A DNA stretch of 64,000 nucleotides from Bacillus crepusculi (lineage in GTDB: Bacteria; Bacillota; Bacilli; Bacillales; Bacillaceae): positions 186,001 through 250,000 of the forward strand of contig NZ_JACXXE010000001.1 in NCBI RefSeq assembly GCF_014764715.1. The letters run 5' to 3'. Positions 38,743 to 46,679 of the stretch are shown here, piece after piece. Within the stretch, counting starts at the first letter, position 1; every line of letters begins with the position of its first letter. The translations under genes and the position numbers were made by a program. The notes under the pieces are model-generated. The model was not told where the DNA came from and made no database searches. It worked only from the letters and a program-made list of their open reading frames with translations.

Positions 38743-38785
38743 GAAAAAGTGCTAAAACGATCTTGATTTTAGCACTTTTTCTTCT
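38743..38785 (+). terminator. Terminator after mutL
   Basis: GAAAAAGTGCTAAAA and TTTTAGCACTTTTTC pair perfectly over 15 bp around a 9-base loop, followed by T-rich sequence. Confidence 0.93.
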
Positions 38786-38879
38786 TTTTTCAGCGTGAAT
38801 GAAAACCTTTTCAGCCCTAGGAAGAGCGAGCACCGGTGCACTAACCTGACACTGAATGCGAGGGTTTATCTACACGCTT

Positions 38880-38903
38880 GAGCGCTCTTAGAGCGCTTTT
38901 TTA
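38880..38903 (+). terminator. Hairpin with T tract between mutL and bslA
   Basis: AGCGCT-CTTAG-AGCGCT is followed by TTTTTTATTT on the plus strand. It lies just beyond the end of the minus-strand bslA gene, where it lacks a T tract in the bslA direction, so its main effect may be to block transcription coming from mutL. The 90 bases before it show no gene. Confidence 0.6.
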
Positions 38904-38904
38904 T

Positions 38905-39441
38905 TTAGCATCCACAAGGATTAGGTGGTGTCACTACAACTGGTCGTTTGTTAATATCAATCGTATCCTCTGCATAAAATGTGGAACCAATGCTGAGCGC
39001 ACGATTTTCTGCGCGGAACGTATATGTACCTGCCGCAGGAAGGACTTTATGTGAAAGCTGTAATGTATATTGTGAACTTCCGAATAAATCCATTCTAGCC
39101 GGGATGCGGACAGTTTTTCCGCTGTTCAAAATGTAGCTGTCTTTTAATGCTTTTCCGTTGAAGATGTCTTTTGTTGTCGCTTGAAAGCCTGCAGGTAATG
39201 TGAACTCAATGGCGCCAATACTTAGGACAGAATTTGGACGGTACGTCAGCTCAATGTCAGAAAAAGACCATTCCTGCTTACTTGCTCCTGTAATTTTCGC
39301 ATAAAGGGCAGCTGGTCTTGCATTTGTTGATGCTGTGCCTTCCTCCGTTTTGGCTCCTTCTGCGGATGCGGCAAGCGGTACCGATAGTGTCATAACCAGT
39401 GTAAGCATCCCCAGCATTAAGATTGTCCATGTTTTTTTCAT
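38905..39441 (-). CDS. bslA: BslA, biofilm surface-layer hydrophobin
   Basis: A 178-residue secreted protein clearly similar to B. subtilis BslA (YuaB), including ITGASKQEWSFSDIELTYRP and AAGTYTFRAENRALSIGS. BslA self-assembles at the air-water interface and makes biofilms water-repellent. A signal peptide (residues 1-27, cleavage after ASA) precedes an immunoglobulin-like domain whose hydrophobic cap loops carry Leu, Ile and Ala residues. The end CGC (C176, C178) is the CxC used for disulfide-linked oligomers and separates it from the YweA paralogue. AAGGGGGAAGG precedes the start. In B. subtilis the gene is at another locus. A 15-bp inverted repeat lies just upstream. Confidence 0.93.
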   Translation of the reverse strand: MKKTWTILMLGMLTLVMTLSVPLAASAEGAKTEEGTASTNARPAALYAKITGASKQEWSFSDIELTYRPNSVLSIGAIEFTLPAGFQATTKDIFNGKALKDSYILNSGKTVRIPARMDLFGSSQYTLQLSHKVLPAAGTYTFRAENRALSIGSTFYAEDTIDINKRPVVVTPPNPCGC

Positions 39442-39462
39442 TTTTCCTTCCCCCTTGGTTGA

Positions 39463-39506
39463 TTATAGGTAAATAATAGACGATATCATCCATTATTTAC
39501 CTATAA
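39463..39506. repeat. 15-bp perfect inverted repeat upstream of bslA
   Basis: TTATAGGTAAATAAT (39463-39477) and its exact complement (39492-39506) are separated by 14 bases containing GATATC. The repeat sits 22-65 bases upstream of the bslA start, in the promoter or leader; the motif is not assigned to a known regulator. Confidence 0.85.
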
Positions 39507-39566
39507 GATTACCATATTCCCATATGTCATTAAATGGGATATTATACCCTTATTTTGTCTTTTTGT

Positions 39567-39968
39567 TTAGTAATAGCGGGGGAGGAATGCATTAGGTTGA
39601 TTCATTCCATAGGCGTGGCCTGTCATATATTGGTTTGGCATCATCATATTCATATCATGATACCCGTATGGCTGTTGATATGGAGGTATTCCATATCCAC
39701 CATAGTGGCCTAGGTGATGGTGATCCTTCATTGGAACATGGGAAAATGAACCATGCTGATTCGTATACGGGGAATATGGTGAATGGTGGTGCGGGAAGTG
39801 TCCGCTATAAGCATCTTTTTTACCAGTATGATAATGGTTAGGCACATTCAGATGCTCATTCATGTTTGGTGCGATCACATGTTCATGATTGGCTGTATAC
39901 ACATTTTCAAACGTGTGATAAGGGTTTCCTTGCTGATAATGATTGGTCGGGTTATTCATATTGTTCAT
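39567..39968 (-). CDS. His/Tyr/Pro-rich protein, probable spore coat component
   Basis: A 133-residue low-complexity protein starting MNNMNNPTNHYQQ, rich in His, Tyr, Pro, Asn and Met, with runs such as HFPHHHSPYSPY and KDHHHLGHYGGYG. No signal peptide or membrane helix. Composition is that of Bacillus spore coat proteins, but I do not recognise a specific family. AAAGGATGAG precedes this ATG; an upstream in-frame start at 40037 lacks one. CATAGAATA, a sigma-K -10 match, lies about 30 bases upstream (40000-40008, minus strand). Confidence 0.6.
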   Translation of the reverse strand: MNNMNNPTNHYQQGNPYHTFENVYTANHEHVIAPNMNEHLNVPNHYHTGKKDAYSGHFPHHHSPYSPYTNQHGSFSHVPMKDHHHLGHYGGYGIPPYQQPYGYHDMNMMMPNQYMTGHAYGMNQPNAFLPRYY

Positions 39969-39999
39969 TTTGCATCTCATCCTTTTTGTCAGGTTGCCA

Positions 40000-40008
40000 T
40001 ATTCTATG
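40000..40008 (-). promoter_or_regulatory. Sigma-K -10 match before the His-rich gene
   Basis: Minus-strand CATAGAATA fits CATAnnnTA. No convincing mACm -35 was found at the right distance. Confidence 0.4.
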
Positions 40009-40060
40009 AGGATCATCCGATTCATGAGCCTATCCATATGAAAGAAAAAATAAAGTAGAC

Positions 40061-40088
40061 AAGAAAAAAAACCGGCTTTTCAGCCGGG
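40061..40088 (-). terminator. Terminator of the Cys/Lys-rich gene (minus strand)
   Basis: On the minus strand CCGGCT-GAAA-AGCCGG is followed by eight T, 29 bases past the stop of the gene at 40117. Confidence 0.85.
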
Positions 40089-40116
40089 AAAACAAAAGCA
40101 GGTGAAACGTCAAACA

Positions 40117-40356
40117 CTAAAATGAGATGCTGTGTTTTCTTTTGCGACGCTTCTTACATCTGCTGCAGACACTTTTAGGATAATAATAGGGATCGTAGCT
40201 TCTAGAAGTATCCCAAAAATCGCTCTCAAACCAATCATCTTTTTTATGATAATACTTCTTCTTTTTACATGTATCCTTATGGCAATGATCGTCATGCTTT
40301 TTATAACAGTTTGAGTGGGAATGTTTGCACTTGCACTTGCATTTGCATTTGTACAT
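40117..40356 (-). CDS. Small Cys/Lys/His-rich protein, probable spore coat component
   Basis: A 79-residue protein opening with alternating Cys-Lys (MYKCKCKCKCKHSHSNC), then a Lys/His/Asp/Tyr-rich body, a YDPYYYP patch and a CSRCKKRRKRKH tail. It has no hydrophobic segment. High Cys, Tyr and Lys content suits a cross-linked coat protein; metal binding through the Cys-Lys run is possible. AGGAGGG lies 7 bases before the chosen ATG 40356. CATATACTA, a sigma-K -10 match, lies 30-40 bases upstream. No family recognised. Confidence 0.6.
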   Translation of the reverse strand: MYKCKCKCKCKHSHSNCYKKHDDHCHKDTCKKKKYYHKKDDWFESDFWDTSRSYDPYYYPKSVCSRCKKRRKRKHSISF

Positions 40357-40385
40357 TGTCATCCCTCCTAAATGTGACTCAATGC

Positions 40386-40394
40386 TAGTATATG
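40386..40394 (-). promoter_or_regulatory. Sigma-K -10 match before the Cys/Lys-rich gene
   Basis: Minus-strand CATATACTA fits CATAnnnTA exactly; a -35 is not evident. Confidence 0.4.
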
Positions 40395-40530
40395 CACGGA
40401 AGATGCACGAGGACTGGATGGTGGTGCTTCTTTTATAAAAAAGGCTTTTTCTATAAAAACTCAATTAAAAAGAATTGACTAGTGCTAAAATAACATGATA
40501 AAATATAAATTTTTATCTTCTGATGAAATG

Positions 40531-40539
40531 TGTTATAAT
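40531..40539 (+). promoter_or_regulatory. Extended -10 promoter of the CarD-like gene
   Basis: TGTTATAAT is an extended -10 match, 32 bases upstream of the start. Confidence 0.55.
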
Positions 40540-40570
40540 CAAATGGTGAATACTTTCGGAGGTGGCGGAT

Positions 40571-41044
40571 TTGTTTCAAATAGGTGATAAAATTGTTTAT
40601 CCAATGCATGGAGCCGGTGTGATTGAAGGAATGGAAGAAAAAGAAATTTTAGGTAAGACAGAGGAATATTTTCTGATTCAAATGCCGAATATGCAGATGA
40701 TGATCCCAAGAGGCAGAATCAATCAACTAGGTATACGTCCGGTCGCTGATCAAGCAACGCTGAAAGTTGTGATGAACAATTTTGCAGAAGAAACAAACGA
40801 CGAAACGCTTACTTGGAAGCAAAGATATGATGAAAATATGAAAAAGCTAAAAACAGGTGAGATCAAAGATGGTGCAGATGTTGTGAAGGATCTGATGAGA
40901 CGAAATCAGAAAAAAGCATTAAATTCAAGTGAAAAGAAGATGCTTGAAGATGCACGAGGTATGTTAGTGAGTGAAATTTCCCTTGCACAAGGGTTATCGC
41001 AAGATGAAGTGCTTACAGTCTTAGAGAATGAACTAAGAGTTTAA
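40571..41044 (+). CDS. CarD/CdnL-family RNA polymerase-binding regulator (YdeB-like)
   Basis: A 157-residue CarD-like protein. The N-terminal Tudor-like RNA polymerase interaction domain covers ~1-60 (FQIGDKIVYPMHGAGVIEGMEEKEILG), and the rest is helical with the conserved WKQRYDENMKKLKTG and ALNSSEKKMLEDA. It would act on promoter open-complex stability. It resembles B. subtilis YdeB, encoded elsewhere there. TTG 40571 is preferred, since GTG 40562 lies inside the GGAGGT ribosome site; this gives the family N-terminus MFQIGD. Confidence 0.87.
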   Translation: MFQIGDKIVYPMHGAGVIEGMEEKEILGKTEEYFLIQMPNMQMMIPRGRINQLGIRPVADQATLKVVMNNFAEETNDETLTWKQRYDENMKKLKTGEIKDGADVVKDLMRRNQKKALNSSEKKMLEDARGMLVSEISLAQGLSQDEVLTVLENELRV

Positions 41045-41064
41045 TGATGGATATACAGTAACAG

Positions 41065-41107
41065 GCTGTAAACAGAAGGGGATACACCTTCTGTTTACAG
41101 CTTTTTT
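41065..41107 (+). terminator. Terminator after the CarD-like gene
   Basis: GCTGTAAACAGAAGG and CCTTCTGTTTACAGC form a perfect 15-bp stem with a 7-base loop, then T6. Confidence 0.95.
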
Positions 41108-41283
41108 GTTTGAAAAAAGTGCAATATTTCCATTTTTGCAGGATGTTTTGACTAAAAATGAAATGAGGTCATAAGATTTAGTTTTCCCTTGAAAAAGGGG
41201 CGAGTGAAAGAAGTCTGAAATACCTAGACAACATAAAAAAACAGGTAAGTTCTCCTGATCCGTTCAAATGAGCCGGACATTCT

Positions 41284-41313
41284 TTGAATTCTCTTCACCA
41301 TTGATAGTAAAAT
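41284..41313 (+). promoter_or_regulatory. Probable promoter of the first gamma-PGA hydrolase gene
   Basis: TTGAAT (41284-41289) and TAAAAT (41308-41313) are spaced by 18 bases, 44 bases before the start. The preceding ~170 bases hold no gene. Confidence 0.45.
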
Positions 41314-41357
41314 AAAGCGATAAGATGGCACCTAAGAGAATGAAAAGGAGCGGTGAA

Positions 41358-42107
41358 ATGAAAAGGCTACTGATATGTGGATTCATCTTTCTGATCCTGT
41401 GTGCTCTTTTAATGGTGAAATGCAGCCATTCTGTTCAAGAAAAAAAAGAGCAAAAACAACATCATGAAGAAGTAGAAAAGTATAAGAAAGAGCGAAAAAA
41501 AGGGGATCAATATGAAAGTTTTAAACAGCTGATACGGCATGAAAAAGACGGCTATGAGATAGAATTTCACGAAAAGGGTGGTAGTGATTTACTCGTATTT
41601 TCTCCTCATGGAGGTGAAATCGAACCAGGAACAAGTGAAATTGTAGAAGCATTTCAAGAGAGATACTCTACGTATTTGTTTGAAGGTACGAAACAAGACA
41701 ATAATCGGGACTTGCATATTACGAGTACAAAGTTTGATGAACCCATTTTGGTTCAAATGATTAAAACATATCCTTTTTCTATTTCCATCCACGGCTATAA
41801 AAGTGATAAAAGACATACGCTAGTTGGCGGGACGAATCAAGACATGCAAAAAGCTGTTGTACGAGCATTAAAAGATCGCGGCTTTTCCGCAGAAATGGTG
41901 CAAGAAGGGGAACGGCTTTCTGGTACAGATCCCAAAAACATTAATAATCAAAATGCGAGTGGTGAAAGTGTTCAGCTAGAAATTAGTACAGCGCAGAGAG
42001 AAGCTTTTTTTGACAATTTTGATACGAGAAAAGGAAAGAAGAAAGCATTTAGACGCTATATCAGCGCCTTAAAAGAAGTGATAAGAGAATTTGATCCAGC
42101 TTCGTAG
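41358..42107 (+). CDS. Poly-gamma-glutamate hydrolase family protein (YmaC/YjqB-like), copy 1
   Basis: A 249-residue zinc hydrolase of the PghP/UPF0714 type, which cuts gamma-glutamyl bonds in poly-gamma-glutamate. Residues ~5-22 form a signal or anchor helix; a CS after it is not in a convincing lipobox. The catalytic region has FSPHGGEIEPGTSEI (metal His and Glu), ISIHGY (third metal His) and VQLEISTAQRE (catalytic Glu region). ATG 41358 follows AAAGGAG by 7 bases. It is a diverged paralogue of the gene at 45414. Expected outside the membrane. Confidence 0.83.
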   Translation: MKRLLICGFIFLILCALLMVKCSHSVQEKKEQKQHHEEVEKYKKERKKGDQYESFKQLIRHEKDGYEIEFHEKGGSDLLVFSPHGGEIEPGTSEIVEAFQERYSTYLFEGTKQDNNRDLHITSTKFDEPILVQMIKTYPFSISIHGYKSDKRHTLVGGTNQDMQKAVVRALKDRGFSAEMVQEGERLSGTDPKNINNQNASGESVQLEISTAQREAFFDNFDTRKGKKKAFRRYISALKEVIREFDPAS

Positions 42108-42201
42108 AAAAAGGTTTTGATGGGAAAAAGTGCTCTAATTCAACTTGGTAAAAAAGATATAAATGCGCAAAATAAAGATAAAATATGTAATAAATGACAG
42201 T

Positions 42202-42230
42202 TTGCCTTAAAAACATAAATTATGTAAAAT
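42202..42230 (+). promoter_or_regulatory. Probable sigma-A promoter of the first rap gene
   Basis: TTGCCT (42202-42207) and TAAAAT (42225-42230) are spaced by 17 bases, about 40 bases before the start. No clear ComA box was seen. Confidence 0.5.
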
Positions 42231-42271
42231 AATAGTTATCAGTTTGATATGATAGAATGGGGCTGAAGTGG

Positions 42272-43420
42272 ATGGCACACAAAATACCATCTTCCGAAGT
42301 AGGTGTAAAGATCAATAAGTGGTACACGCATATTTGCAAATTTGAAGTCGAACAGGCAAACGACATGAAGCGGCTTGTTGAAGAAGACATTCATGAGATG
42401 GAAGAGGATCAAGATTTATTACTTTATTATTCTCTAATGGATTTTCGCCATCAAATGATGCTTCAGCACTTAACGCCAGTTCATGCAGGCAGTGAAGCGC
42501 TTCAAGCGGTGTCCTTTCCTAAAGAAATTGAAGATGCAGAAGATGAGATGACGGGCTTACTAGGCTATTATTTTCATTTTTTCCATGGGATGTATGCATT
42601 TATCCAGCGCCGATATATCGAGGCCATTTCATATTACAAGCATGCGGAACATCAGCTGATCTTAGTGACAGATGAGATCGAAAAAGCGGAATTTTATTAT
42701 AAAATCGCTGAAGTATACTATCATATGAAACAAACCTATTTCTCTATGCACTATGCCAAAAAAGCGAGAGACATCTATAAAAAACATCAGCTATATGGAA
42801 AAAGAAGCATTCAATGTGATTTTGTGATGGCAGGTAATTGGATAGATGTGAGTCAGCATCAAAAAGCGCTTCCTTATTTAGAAAAAGCGTTAAAGGTCTG
42901 TGAAGCGATGGAAAGACAAGAATGCACGTCATATTTTAAAGCGATGGCTCTAAATAACCTAGGAACTTGTCATTATAGTATGGGCACGTACCATACAGCG
43001 ACTGTCTTTTTTGAACAAGCCATTTCACTTTATCAAAAAGATCAGGCAGCGACGATGATCAAATCCTTGTTTTCACTTGCTCTTACATATTTCAAACTTG
43101 GAGATATGGAGCGAGCGAGTGAGGCCATAACCAAAGGAATGAATCAGGCTTGTTTATTGGAAGATGAGATTTATCAGTTGAAATTCCAATTTTTACAGGC
43201 GCTCTATATAGAGAAAGACAGCTGTGATCAATTGAAATCGACACTTTTTGGTCTAAGAAGCAAAAAAATGTTTGCTGATTTAGAGGAATTAGCACTTGAT
43301 GCGGCTAATTATTATAAGGAACGCGACATGTACAAGGAATCTTCCACTTTTTTTGAAATTGTGATCGAAGCGCGTACGCACATTCAAAAAGGAGATGAGA
43401 TGTATGAGAACGAAGCATAA
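42272..43420 (+). CDS. Rap-family response regulator aspartate phosphatase or anti-activator
   Basis: A 382-residue Rap protein: N-terminal three-helix bundle (~1-65, with the conserved EEDQDLLLYYSLMDFRH) and six or so TPR repeats (~95-380; e.g. AISYYKHAEHQL, ALPYLEKALKVCEAM, ALNNLGTCHYSMGTYHTATVFFEQAI). Rap proteins dephosphorylate Spo0F or bind ComA/DegU and are inhibited by Phr peptides. No Phr precursor follows: the short frame overlapping the end (from 43395) has no hydrophobic signal. ATG 42272 is the likely start; the in-frame ATG 42257 lies within the ribosome-site region. A terminator follows. Confidence 0.9.
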   Translation: MAHKIPSSEVGVKINKWYTHICKFEVEQANDMKRLVEEDIHEMEEDQDLLLYYSLMDFRHQMMLQHLTPVHAGSEALQAVSFPKEIEDAEDEMTGLLGYYFHFFHGMYAFIQRRYIEAISYYKHAEHQLILVTDEIEKAEFYYKIAEVYYHMKQTYFSMHYAKKARDIYKKHQLYGKRSIQCDFVMAGNWIDVSQHQKALPYLEKALKVCEAMERQECTSYFKAMALNNLGTCHYSMGTYHTATVFFEQAISLYQKDQAATMIKSLFSLALTYFKLGDMERASEAITKGMNQACLLEDEIYQLKFQFLQALYIEKDSCDQLKSTLFGLRSKKMFADLEELALDAANYYKERDMYKESSTFFEIVIEARTHIQKGDEMYENEA

Positions 43421-43476
43421 CATGTCAGCTGCTCAAGTAGATGAAAGACTTCACACATAAAACAGACAAACAAACA

Positions 43477-43508
43477 CCCTTTACGAATAAACGTAAAGGG
43501 CTTTTTTT
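43477..43508 (+). terminator. Terminator between rap and aprX
   Basis: CCCTTTACG and CGTAAAGGG pair over 9 bp with a 6-base loop and T7 on the plus strand; it may also serve the convergent aprX transcript. Confidence 0.88.
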
Positions 43509-43510
43509 AT

Positions 43511-44836
43511 TTATTCTTTGATAGCTTTTTCTGCGTCAATTGCACCTGCACCGTAAATTACCGGGTCATCTCCAGCCCACTTGCTTGTATTTTCTATTAA
43601 CAGGGTTTTGACATCATCAGGCGTTAAATCTGGTGAATGCTCTAAAAGAAGAGCGCAAATACCAGCACAAATCGGTGTTGCCATAGATGTACCAGATAAC
43701 GTCGTATAATCATCATCGACTCTGCTTGATTTATCGAGTTTATCCAAAAAGGATCTTGGTGATCTGAGGGAGACGATGTTTACTCCTGGTGCGAGGATAT
43801 CAGGCTTTGCTTCACCATAAACAGTTGGACCTCTGCTTGAAAATGGTGCCACGACATCGTCACTTGATTCTGGTGTATTCCGGTCATCGTAGGCTCCGAC
43901 TGTAATGACTTTTTGACTGACGGCCGGGCTCGCGATCGTTTGACTGTTAGGTCCAGAGTTTCCAGCAGCGACGCAGACAACAATGCCTTGATCCCAAGCA
44001 GCATTGACAGCACGCACCATCGGATCATCTTGTTCATCATCATAACGCTGAGCATCTCCGCCTAGTGACATACTCATGATACGAATCGGATCATCTGGAT
44101 GGTCTTCGTTGAACTGTATACACCACTCGACACCTTCTATAATAGTAGAAAGTGATCCAGCACCTTGTTTATTTAACACTTTCACCCCAATGAGATTTGC
44201 TTTTGGAGCAGGTCCCTTGTATAAGCCGTCTGAGGCGGCTCCGTCTCCAGCCACATCTCCAGCGCAGTGAGTACCGTGCCCATTATCATCATAAGGTTTC
44301 GTTTTTTGTTTGACTAAATCCACAAAATCACGAATCCGTCCTTTTAAATCTTCATGCGGATAAATCCCCGTGTCAATGACGGCCACCGTAATACCTTCCC
44401 CGGTTAATGTTTTGCCATTCCGGATGACTTCATCAGCATGACTTGCTTGTGTTGCCACATCCAGTAGCGCATGAACTTGTCGGTCTAAATAAATCTTGCG
44501 AATGTGCTCACCATTTGCAAACAGTTCCTCTAATGCAGCAGGTGTCAGATCAGCTGCGCAGCAATCGATATGTGAAAAATGGCGTTTTATCTTTGTTTTT
44601 CTACTTTTTTTCATTAGCTGCTTTGTGCTTTGAATACCTGCTTCTACTGCATCCTCCTTAAATTCTATGATCACACGAAGCTTCTTTTTCTTCTTTAATC
44701 TTCCTTCAAAAAAGCGATGAAGAAAGCAAGGCGTCCACTTAAAAGGTTTATAAAGCTGAAGGACGGTTTCTCTTAAAGGCTGATCCAGTTTACTAGCATG
44801 CGTTCTGACCATTTGCACCATAGAAAATCCAAACAT
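43511..44836 (-). CDS. aprX: AprX, intracellular subtilisin-type serine protease
   Basis: A 441-residue S8 protease, the length of B. subtilis AprX, without a signal peptide. The catalytic triad is D155 (VIDTG), H187 (GHGTHCAG) and S384 (SGTSMATP); the oxyanion Asn is N293 (AAGNSGP). Residues ~45-130 form an inhibitor-like prosegment with basic stretches. GGAGGG precedes the start. It is read convergently to the rap gene. Its biological substrate is not known. Confidence 0.96.
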   Translation of the reverse strand: MFGFSMVQMVRTHASKLDQPLRETVLQLYKPFKWTPCFLHRFFEGRLKKKKKLRVIIEFKEDAVEAGIQSTKQLMKKSRKTKIKRHFSHIDCCAADLTPAALEELFANGEHIRKIYLDRQVHALLDVATQASHADEVIRNGKTLTGEGITVAVIDTGIYPHEDLKGRIRDFVDLVKQKTKPYDDNGHGTHCAGDVAGDGAASDGLYKGPAPKANLIGVKVLNKQGAGSLSTIIEGVEWCIQFNEDHPDDPIRIMSMSLGGDAQRYDDEQDDPMVRAVNAAWDQGIVVCVAAGNSGPNSQTIASPAVSQKVITVGAYDDRNTPESSDDVVAPFSSRGPTVYGEAKPDILAPGVNIVSLRSPRSFLDKLDKSSRVDDDYTTLSGTSMATPICAGICALLLEHSPDLTPDDVKTLLIENTSKWAGDDPVIYGAGAIDAEKAIKE

Positions 44837-45413
44837 GTGATGCCCTCCATTCTAGCTATCAATTCTTGTACACTCATACGTTATGAGAATGCAAGCTGCT
44901 TTGTTCGGATTCTTGTCCCTCCTTTTCTTGGAGGCTTGCTCATTTCTTCTAAAAAGAAAAACGCTTACATTTTGTAAAATAATAGAAAAAGGTGGAAATG
45001 ATGTAGAATCTGCCGATGATAGGTGGGAGAGTTCTTCTTAGAGAACCAGTGAAACAATGGATTTTGCAGAAAAAAAAGGGGGGGAGACAGGGTCAATGCT
45101 CATACAAATGTGATGCGTCACAGAAGAAAAAAATCAAATCCGCATAAAAAAAAGCCGAATTAAAGAAAACAGACTGGGTAGGACTAGGTCATTTTAAACA
45201 TAACTTCATTTGTTTGTCATACTATTCTAACTCTGTTTTCAAACAGGAGAGACGTTTCTGTGTATATAAATGCAATTATCTTATTTTTGAGGAATCTCAT
45301 GATCTAGAGTGTTATGATCAAATTTGAAGAGAAAAAGTGGAAAAAATGAAAAGAATTGATGATTCCTTATTAATCATAGAAGCGGCTTAGAAATCTGTTA
45401 AAGGAGAACGGGA
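44837..45413. other. Gene-free intergenic stretch between aprX and ymaC
   Basis: About 577 bases between two divergent genes. It has only very short frames (about 15 codons), purine-rich runs near 45070-45080, a small hairpin GTTCT/AGAAC near 45030, and the palindrome ATTTTGTAAAAT around 44972. No RNA gene was recognised. It should contain the promoters of aprX and ymaC. Confidence 0.6.
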
Positions 45414-46148
45414 ATGAAGAAGTTTTTTGCTTTGCTTCTCCTGCTTGCGATTGGATGGGGCGTTTATTATACTATGCAAGCACAGGAACATGATGAGCCA
45501 GTGTCATCAGGTGGGGAAGACGAAAGCGGTTCAAACGATATTTATCGCAATTTTAAAGAACTGGAAGAGAACGAATCAACAAGTAATTATCAAATTACAG
45601 CCAACCCAGTGCCTGGAAGCCGGCTTCTTGTGATGTCCCCCCATGGCGGGAGAATTGAAGGCGGCGTTAGCGAGATCGTCCATTTTTTTGATAACGATTT
45701 TTCTACGTATTTATTTGAAGGCTTAAGAGAGAATGCATCAGAACTTCATATTACAAGCACAAATTTTGATGAACCAATCGGAGTCGCACAGGCAAAAGCG
45801 CATGATTATGTATTAGCAGTGCACGGATATAGAGGTGAGGAAGGGATTGACCATACTCTTGTAGGCGGAACCGACTACGACCGTGCAGAGAAAATTGTGA
45901 ATTCATTAGAGCGGAATGGATTTTCTGCTGAACTTGCTGTTGCACACGCAACCCTAAGCGGAACGAGCAATCATAATATTAATAATCTTACAAAAACAGG
46001 GCAAAGTGTGCAGCTTGAGATTAGTAGAAGTCAGCGTGAAGCTTTATTTGACAGTTTCGATTATCGAAGGCGGTCGAGTACGAAAAATGAAGCGTTCTAC
46101 CGTTATGTCAGGGCGATTCGGACGGTGCTTGATGAAGAATATACATAA
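45414..46148 (+). CDS. ymaC: Poly-gamma-glutamate hydrolase family protein YmaC (PghC)
   Basis: A 244-residue protein with an N-terminal hydrophobic helix (residues ~4-20), an acidic linker and the Pgh zinc hydrolase domain: MSPHGGRIEGGVSEIV, VHGYRG and VQLEISRSQRE carry the metal and catalytic residues. It would trim gamma-PGA outside the cell. Position before ymaD matches B. subtilis ymaC. AAAGGAGAA precedes ATG 45414. The gene at 41358 is a paralogue with the same motifs. ymaD begins 78 bases downstream. Confidence 0.88.
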   Translation: MKKFFALLLLLAIGWGVYYTMQAQEHDEPVSSGGEDESGSNDIYRNFKELEENESTSNYQITANPVPGSRLLVMSPHGGRIEGGVSEIVHFFDNDFSTYLFEGLRENASELHITSTNFDEPIGVAQAKAHDYVLAVHGYRGEEGIDHTLVGGTDYDRAEKIVNSLERNGFSAELAVAHATLSGTSNHNINNLTKTGQSVQLEISRSQREALFDSFDYRRRSSTKNEAFYRYVRAIRTVLDEEYT

Positions 46149-46226
46149 GAATGGTGCACATCTGAAGACAAGCAGGATGAATTCTTGTTACACTATAAAA
46201 AGTGATAACAAAAGGAGAGACGGGAT

Positions 46227-46676
46227 ATGGCGCGTCATCATTTTCATCTTCAGGCGAACTGGCCTGGTTTGCGTAACGATGTTGGTACAATTGCATGTGA
46301 GCAATTAAAAACGAAGATTTCGATTCCAAAAGAAATGGACGGCCCGGGCATTGGAACAAATCCAGATGAGATGCTCTTAGGTGCAGCGGCCACGTGTTAT
46401 ATCATTACACTTGCGGCCATGATGGAGCGGAGTCAATTAGAGAAAGAGGATCTATCGATGAGCTCTGAAGCAGTCGTAGATGTGACAAATGGTGTGTTTA
46501 CTTATGAGAAAATCATTCATCGGCCTGTCATCATCCTCAAAGAGTCCGCTTCTGCACTTGATATTGAACTAGCTCGTAAGCTTGCACATAAAGCCGAAAG
46601 CTCATGTATGATCTCAAGAGCTGTTCAGGGAAATGTGGACATTTCCTTAGAAGAAACCATTCAAGTTGGCCGTTAA
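46227..46676 (+). CDS. ymaD: YmaD, OsmC/Ohr-family peroxiredoxin-like protein
   Basis: A 149-residue OsmC-type protein. The two redox cysteines are in AAATCYIIT (~C57) and ESSCMISRA (~C127), as in enzymes that reduce organic hydroperoxides. GGAGAG precedes the start. It follows ymaC and is convergent with ebrB; a strong shared terminator lies between them. Cytoplasmic. Confidence 0.9.
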   Translation: MARHHFHLQANWPGLRNDVGTIACEQLKTKISIPKEMDGPGIGTNPDEMLLGAAATCYIITLAAMMERSQLEKEDLSMSSEAVVDVTNGVFTYEKIIHRPVIILKESASALDIELARKLAHKAESSCMISRAVQGNVDISLEETIQVGR

Positions 46677-46679
46677 GAC

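Noticed and set aside
39635-40058. Plus-strand frames opposite the His-rich gene
   Set aside because: Shadow frames lacking ribosome sites; the minus-strand product has consistent composition and upstream signals.
43395-43460. Short frame overlapping the end of the first rap gene, considered as a phr gene
   Set aside because: It encodes about 21 polar residues with no hydrophobic export segment, unlike Phr precursors.
44837-45413. Possible riboswitch in the gap between aprX and ymaC
   Set aside because: No conserved core of SAM, glycine, purine, B12 or T-box elements could be recognised; only minor hairpins.
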